NCBI GenBank assembly: GCA_905193725.1
Contig: CAJJPW010000007.1
Location: 1-26,378, forward strand
Reading direction: 5' to 3'
DNA from: an uncultured Eubacteriales bacterium
GTDB taxonomy: Bacteria; Bacillota; Clostridia; Christensenellales; Christensenellaceae
Length of the DNA: 26,378 nt
Position numbers and translations under genes: made by a program. The notes under the pieces are model-generated. The model ran no database searches and was not told the origin of the DNA. It saw nothing but the letters and a program-made list of their open reading frames with translations. Positions 22,547 through 26,378 of this stretch are shown here, one piece after another (the first letter of the stretch is position 1; every line of letters starts with the position of its first letter).

Positions 22547-24097
22547 TCATTGAAAGAAGATTGGGTTTGTAATTGCGTAAAAGCAACCTTCTCCAAATAC
22601 TTCTAGGGTGATCCAGTCTCCAGGCGCCATTCCCGTTAAATCCAGCGTCTGGTTAAAATTCGTCTCGTCATTGCAATTGATCTCTTGCAGAACGTTTCCA
22701 TTCTTTACAACTTGTATTTTCTCAAGGCCTTCCCTGCAAAATGCCTCTACATTTAGCTTCGCAGCATCGCCTGTCAGTTTCACTGTATCGCCATACGTCA
22801 TTCCATCTACATCCGCCAGTACCACTACCCCATTTGAGATAAAGCTATGGCCAGCCTGAATGCCCTTTAAGAGATTTTCTTGATTGAACTCACCTCTGAT
22901 ATTGACATAGGTGGTGGGAACGCCGCTGTATTTCCCGCTCTTTTCACACAGCTTTTCATAATCCTCCATGGATGCTATTTCGCCAATCTCTTGCGTGTTA
23001 GTATAGGGCGAGGTGGAGTCGTGATTATCTGTGCCGCCCGTTGCTGCTAAGAATTTTCCTCCATTTTTGACTTCATTGAGCAGTTCATACCACTTGAGTT
23101 TTGAGCGGTAGTTTTGGCCCTGTTCCGACTCCTTTTCCGGCTCGTATCGTCCATCTCCAGGAGGGAACACTCCATTCCAAATCTCAATGGTGTCAAAGTG
23201 GTCAGCTATTTCCCAGTAGTTAAAGCCCATGGTGTTGGAGGAATATGGATGGTTAATTTGAGGGATGCCCCCTTCTCTTCGAATGGTATCGGCAATATAG
23301 ATGATTTTATCCTTTATAATTTGATCCTTCTCCTCACCTGTTTTGCTGCGTTCTGCATCTCTCAAAAGGACTTCGTAGGTGTCGAATGTCAGTCCAATTC
23401 CCAAGGACTGATAATGGCCAAACTCTGTTGTAACTTCCACCGCATCATAGGCGTGGAACAGTTGGGGGTTGCCCTGAGTATCCATGTTGGCCACCATATA
23501 ATTCCCCTGGGTCCACTCTGCAAGTCCTCTTGCCACGTTGTGATCGGACAGGAAGCCGTAATGCTGGCCTACAGAGATATTGCTCAACAGCTGATCATAA
23601 ACGCCATCCGCTCCATCCGAGTAAAATGTGTGCTGGTGGAGGCCCCCCGCTACCCACCCCCGCTCAAAGGTGTTGAATAGATGAACCAGCCGAACATCTT
23701 GCAGGTAAACCACTTTGTAGCTTTCCACCGTGACCTCCTCGCTGACGATGGAGTACTCTGTGCCCCGAGTAAAATGCAGTTTGTAGCTTCCCGGTTGCAA
23801 CCTTAAGTTGTACCCTCCCAGTGCGTTTGTCGTCGTCCTGTAAGTGTTTCCCGACTCATCTTCCACGATGATGCCACAGGCGACCATCGCGCCATTGTCC
23901 AGTAGTACCTTTCCCCGTACCATACCAGGCTGCAATTCTTCAACCGTATCCGCTACCTGCATCGATTCTGCAGGAGCCGAGGGTTCCACATCGGAATCGG
24001 AAGATTCAGCCCAAGCTGCTGGCATACATCCGTAGATCGCCAACATGCACGGTACGATGAGAAAGATCAGTGCTCTTTTGAAAAGACTCTTTTTCAT
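22547..24097 (-). CDS. Exported CehA/McbA-like PHP metallohydrolase with N-terminal CarboxypepD_reg-like domain
   Basis: The start is ATG 24097, nine bases after AAAAAGGA; the in-frame ATG at 24106 touches that site. The protein is 516 residues. A signal sequence precedes a probable signal peptidase I site AWA|ES (28-30|31); a Cys at 24 makes a lipoprotein possible but the preceding IYG is a poor lipobox. Residues about 56-125 look like a carboxypeptidase-regulatory-type beta sandwich ('VRGKVLLDNG…GGYNLRLQPGSYKL'). The PHP-type catalytic domain follows with 'HQHTFYSDG' (154-162), 'SDHN' (184-187), E222/H229, 'INHPYS' (281-286) and 'TGGTDNHD' (353-360), which supply metal ligands. A C-terminal beta region of about 100 residues ends the chain. 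It is the first gene of the operon and probably trims an ester or phosphoester outside the cell before uptake. Confidence 0.85.
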   Translation of the reverse strand: MKKSLFKRALIFLIVPCMLAIYGCMPAAWAESSDSDVEPSAPAESMQVADTVEELQPGMVRGKVLLDNGAMVACGIIVEDESGNTYRTTTNALGGYNLRLQPGSYKLHFTRGTEYSIVSEEVTVESYKVVYLQDVRLVHLFNTFERGWVAGGLHQHTFYSDGADGVYDQLLSNISVGQHYGFLSDHNVARGLAEWTQGNYMVANMDTQGNPQLFHAYDAVEVTTEFGHYQSLGIGLTFDTYEVLLRDAERSKTGEEKDQIIKDKIIYIADTIRREGGIPQINHPYSSNTMGFNYWEIADHFDTIEIWNGVFPPGDGRYEPEKESEQGQNYRSKLKWYELLNEVKNGGKFLAATGGTDNHDSTSPYTNTQEIGEIASMEDYEKLCEKSGKYSGVPTTYVNIRGEFNQENLLKGIQAGHSFISNGVVVLADVDGMTYGDTVKLTGDAAKLNVEAFCREGLEKIQVVKNGNVLQEINCNDETNFNQTLDLTGMAPGDWITLEVFGEGCFYAITNPIFFQ

Positions 24098-24142
24098 CAC
24101 TATCATTCCTTTTTCATATTAAATTGGTTTTAGTTGAGACGT

Positions 24143-24171
24143 TTGACGAATTTGTCATTCAGTTCTATAAT
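24143..24171 (+). promoter_or_regulatory. Sigma-A promoter of the AraC-type regulator, with overlapping inverted repeat
   Basis: TTGACG (24143-24148), a 17-base spacer and TATAAT (24166-24171). TGAC-N6-GTCA (24144-24157) overlaps the -35 and could be a regulator site. In the opposite direction, toward the PHP hydrolase gene, no good -35/-10 pair is seen, consistent with an activator-dependent operon promoter. Confidence 0.7.
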
Positions 24172-24223
24172 AACAAAATAACACTTCTAGTTGACAAAAA
24201 CTATGCGAAAAGAGGAAAATACT

Positions 24224-25114
24224 ATGCAGTTTGAATCAATCATTGAGATTTTTGACACAGCGGAATTTTCTCAAAGCAAACCAGTATGCCCTTCCGGAGA
24301 GCTTTTTACCTATTATCCCTCTCTCTCCCCAGAAACTCTTCACTATCATAATTTTTTAGAGATCGGCTATTGCGAATATGGCTCTGGCGTATTTATTGTG
24401 GATGGCGAGGTCATCCCCTTCAGTGGCAAATGCGCTAGCATTATCTATGAAGGGCAGACCCATATTGCACAGAGCATCAACCCCGAAAAAAGCCTGTGGC
24501 ATTTTCTCTATATCAATTTAGAGTATCTATTTAGCGGTCATAACACTTGGGGCCTTAGTTTACTTGAAAAGACTCAAATAGAAAACTATGAATTTCGCAA
24601 TTTGCTCATGTATGAGGAAAGCCCTTCCATCTATGAGCTGATCAAGATGATCCTGTACGAGTCCTCCCACACCTCCCAAAACTATCTCGAGGCAATTCGC
24701 GGCCTCGTATATGCTTTGCTCATAGAGCACAACCGATTTAACAAAAAGCGCACAGGTTCTGCCAGCCATGTAAAGCAGATCAAACTCTTAGATGACATTG
24801 CCGAGACCATCAACTACATCAACATGAACTACATGAATGAAATCACCATTGATACATTAGTCAAAATCAGCAATATCAGCAAGGCAAATTTGCAGCGGAA
24901 ATTTTTAGTGGTCACTGGCATGTCCCCTATGCAGTATATTCATAACATGCGTCTCAACCGAGCTAGCGTCATGTTGTGGAATCCCAAAAAGCCCATCGTG
25001 GACATCGCCATGGAAGTAGGATACAATTCGCTTTCTAGCTTCAACCGGCATTTTTTAAAGCGATTTCAAATGTCTCCTACGATGTGGAGAAAATCTAAAA
25101 GTTTAAATCCTTAA
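24224..25114 (+). CDS. AraC-family transcriptional regulator
   Basis: A 296-residue regulator divergent from the import operon. I start at ATG 24224, seven bases after GAGGA; an earlier TTG/ATG in the same frame has no ribosome site. The N-terminal half (about 10-130) looks like a cupin ligand-binding domain ('HYHNFLEIGYCEYGSGVFIV', then 'HIAQSINPEKSLWHFLYI'). The C-terminal 100 residues are a double HTH: 'ITIDTLVKISNISKANLQRKF', 'TGMSPMQYIHNMRLNRASVML', and 'IVDIAMEVGYNSLSSFNRHFLKRFQMSP', the standard AraC signature. Its position about 125 bases from the start of the hydrolase gene strongly suggests it controls that operon in response to the imported compound or a breakdown product. Confidence 0.93.
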   Translation: MQFESIIEIFDTAEFSQSKPVCPSGELFTYYPSLSPETLHYHNFLEIGYCEYGSGVFIVDGEVIPFSGKCASIIYEGQTHIAQSINPEKSLWHFLYINLEYLFSGHNTWGLSLLEKTQIENYEFRNLLMYEESPSIYELIKMILYESSHTSQNYLEAIRGLVYALLIEHNRFNKKRTGSASHVKQIKLLDDIAETINYINMNYMNEITIDTLVKISNISKANLQRKFLVVTGMSPMQYIHNMRLNRASVMLWNPKKPIVDIAMEVGYNSLSSFNRHFLKRFQMSPTMWRKSKSLNP

Positions 25115-25192
25115 TACTCTTGGCAATTATTATAGAAACAATCTCTGGGCTTTGTCATACACTAAAAGAAGGGTTCCATAATAGATCCAGTG

Positions 25193-25201
25193 TGATATAA
25201 T
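25193..25201 (+). promoter_or_regulatory. Extended -10 promoter of the ddl-murF operon
   Basis: TGATATAAT is a perfect TATAAT (25196-25201) with TGn extension, 41 bases before the ddl ATG. No strong -35 is seen. Confidence 0.6.
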
Positions 25202-25241
25202 TAAATATTATGTGAAAAAAATAAACGGGAGTTATTGGCAT

Positions 25242-26279
25242 ATGAATATCGTTGTATTGGCAGGAGGCATTAGCACTGAACGGCAGGTTTCCCTCTCTTC
25301 TGGCTCTATGGTAGTAAAGGCACTCCGGAAGTTAGGGCACCAAGCCATCTTATTGGATTCTTTTTTAGGCAGACAATCCATCCCTCAGCCCATGGAAGAG
25401 ATATTTTCCAGCGAGGAAAAAATCGCTCAAGCAGTGGTGGAGGAGACAGAACCGGATTTAGAGAAAATAAAGGCGTCCCGCACAGGCGACGTATTTGGTT
25501 CCCTTGGACCACATGTGCTGGACATTTGCCGTGCTGCCCACATTGTGTATATGGGGCTTCATGGAGAAAATGGAGAAAACGGCCGATTGCAGGCACTGTT
25601 TGACGTGCTGGATATCAAATATACCGGCAGTGGCTATCTGGGCAGTGCTCTTGCCATGAACAAATGGATCACCAAGCAAATTTTGTTGCAGGCCGGAATT
25701 TTAACGCCCAAGGGCAAGGCTTACCGCAAAGGGCAAGATACGTCCGACGGGGCGCAGTTCGGCTTTCCCTGTATTGTCAAGCCCTGTAGTGGTGGCTCCA
25801 GCATTGGCGTATCCATTGTCCACAGCCAGGCAGAGCTGGAAAACGCCTTGAAACAGGCCTTTACTTACGAGCAGGAAGTTCTCATTGAGGAGTATATTCC
25901 CGGCAGAGAATTTTCCGTGGGCATTTTGGGAAATCAACCCTTACCTGCCATTGAGATCATCCCCAAAAGCGGATTTTACGACTATTCCCATAAATACCAG
26001 AAGGGGTGGACGCAGGAAATCTGCCCCGCCCAGGTGGATAGCCATATTGCCGCATTCATGCAGCAAGCGGCTCTACAGGTGTTTGACGCATTACATTTGG
26101 AAGTCTATGGACGCATTGACTTCATGCTGGATGCTCAAGGGAATGCCTACTGTTTAGAGGCCAATACGCTGCCAGGCATGACCCCTACCAGCCTACTTCC
26201 CCAAGAGGCACAGGCGGCGGGGATTTCCTACGAGCAGCTGTGTCAGCAAATTATTCAGCTCTCTCTCCAGAGATTTTGA
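25242..26279 (+). CDS. ddl: D-alanine--D-alanine ligase
   Basis: It makes the D-Ala-D-Ala dipeptide for peptidoglycan in the cytoplasm using ATP. I start at ATG 25242 after GGGAG; an upstream GTG in frame would add ten residues unlike other Ddl N-termini. The 345-residue protein starts 'MNIVVLAGGISTERQVSLSSG'. It has 'MGLHGENGENGRLQALFD' (about 107-124), 'NKWITKQILLQAGI', the ATP-grasp segment 'VKPCSGGSSIGVS', 'EEYIPGREFSVGI', 'YSHKYQKG' and the metal-binding 'RIDFM…CLEANTLPGMTPTSLLPQ'. The KY pair in the omega loop points to D-Ala-D-Ala rather than D-Ala-D-lactate specificity. murF begins eight bases after its stop. Confidence 0.95.
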   Translation: MNIVVLAGGISTERQVSLSSGSMVVKALRKLGHQAILLDSFLGRQSIPQPMEEIFSSEEKIAQAVVEETEPDLEKIKASRTGDVFGSLGPHVLDICRAAHIVYMGLHGENGENGRLQALFDVLDIKYTGSGYLGSALAMNKWITKQILLQAGILTPKGKAYRKGQDTSDGAQFGFPCIVKPCSGGSSIGVSIVHSQAELENALKQAFTYEQEVLIEEYIPGREFSVGILGNQPLPAIEIIPKSGFYDYSHKYQKGWTQEICPAQVDSHIAAFMQQAALQVFDALHLEVYGRIDFMLDAQGNAYCLEANTLPGMTPTSLLPQEAQAAGISYEQLCQQIIQLSLQRF

Positions 26280-26287
26280 GGTATGTT

Positions 26288-26378
26288 ATGGTAGAACTCA
26301 CATTACAGCAAATTGTATCAGCTTGTGGCGGTACTTTTCATGGGGAATCAGCTCTGCTCTCCCATAAAGTCTCCCACA
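26288..26378 (+). CDS. murF: UDP-N-acetylmuramoyl-tripeptide--D-alanyl-D-alanine ligase, 5' end only
   Basis: ATG 26288 follows GAGGT, which overlaps the ddl stop. The 30 visible codons give 'MVELTLQQIVSACGGTFHGE' and then 'SALLSHKVSH', the usual MurF opening (LTL.EI….GG…). MurF adds the D-Ala-D-Ala made by Ddl to the UDP-MurNAc tripeptide, so the order fits. The frame runs off the window, so the call depends on a short N-terminus plus context. Confidence 0.8.
   Translation, partial: MVELTLQQIVSACGGTFHGESALLSHKVSH

Noticed and set aside
1..26378. CRISPR array, insertion sequence or prophage
   Set aside because: No regularly spaced repeats, transposase, integrase or phage genes were seen on either strand.

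Overview
The window comes from the chromosome of an endospore-forming Bacillota, most likely class Clostridia. The evidence is spoIIE, strong AGGAGG-type ribosome binding sites, several TTG/GTG starts, two-subunit iron-sulfur fumarase, a THF riboswitch on an ECF folate transporter gene, and clostridial-type promoters. The order tRNA - spoIIE - tilS - hpt - ftsH matches the conserved spoIIE-ftsH block of Bacillota, here with a riboswitch-controlled folT-like gene inserted between spoIIE and tilS. The species cannot be named from the sequence.

Layout. Positions 1-2600 (+ strand) hold the tail of a DUF378 membrane protein, a flavin-reductase-like gene and the two fumarase subunits. Positions 2632-3755 hold an unrecognised two-helix membrane protein (-), a decapitated XRE-type regulator remnant (+) and a gene-free stretch with a GC-rich tandem repeat. 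Positions 3755-6072 (-) encode a FlK-like thioesterase, a PHP-family phosphoesterase and a PRPP synthetase. Positions 6226-10480 (-) encode tilS, hpt and ftsH. A divergent THF riboswitch/folT unit (10631-11438, +) meets spoIIE (11512-13776 or slightly longer, -) at a bidirectional terminator. tRNA-Thr(GGT) lies at 14499-14574 (-) with a clear promoter and two similar terminators.

The most distinctive part is a long minus-strand gene run from 24097 down to 14864. It encodes an exported CehA/McbA-like PHP metallohydrolase, a DUF4430 lipoprotein, a BMP-family binding lipoprotein, a double-domain ABC ATPase, two permeases, an ADP-ribosylglycohydrolase-family enzyme with a long N-terminal extension, and ribokinase. 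A divergent AraC-type regulator sits at its head. My inference is a dedicated scavenging pathway. A ribose-containing ligand would be trimmed outside the cell, captured and imported, cleaved by the glycohydrolase, and its ribose phosphorylated. Ribose-5-phosphate would then feed Prs, and PRPP would feed Hpt, both encoded in this window. The real substrate is unknown. At the right edge, ddl and the start of murF (+) form a peptidoglycan-precursor operon.

Other points of note are a probable one-base frameshift at the true 5' end of spoIIE, a duplicated AATAGGAGG that gives the THF riboswitch an elegant switching scheme, and a possible leaderless promoter for tilS.
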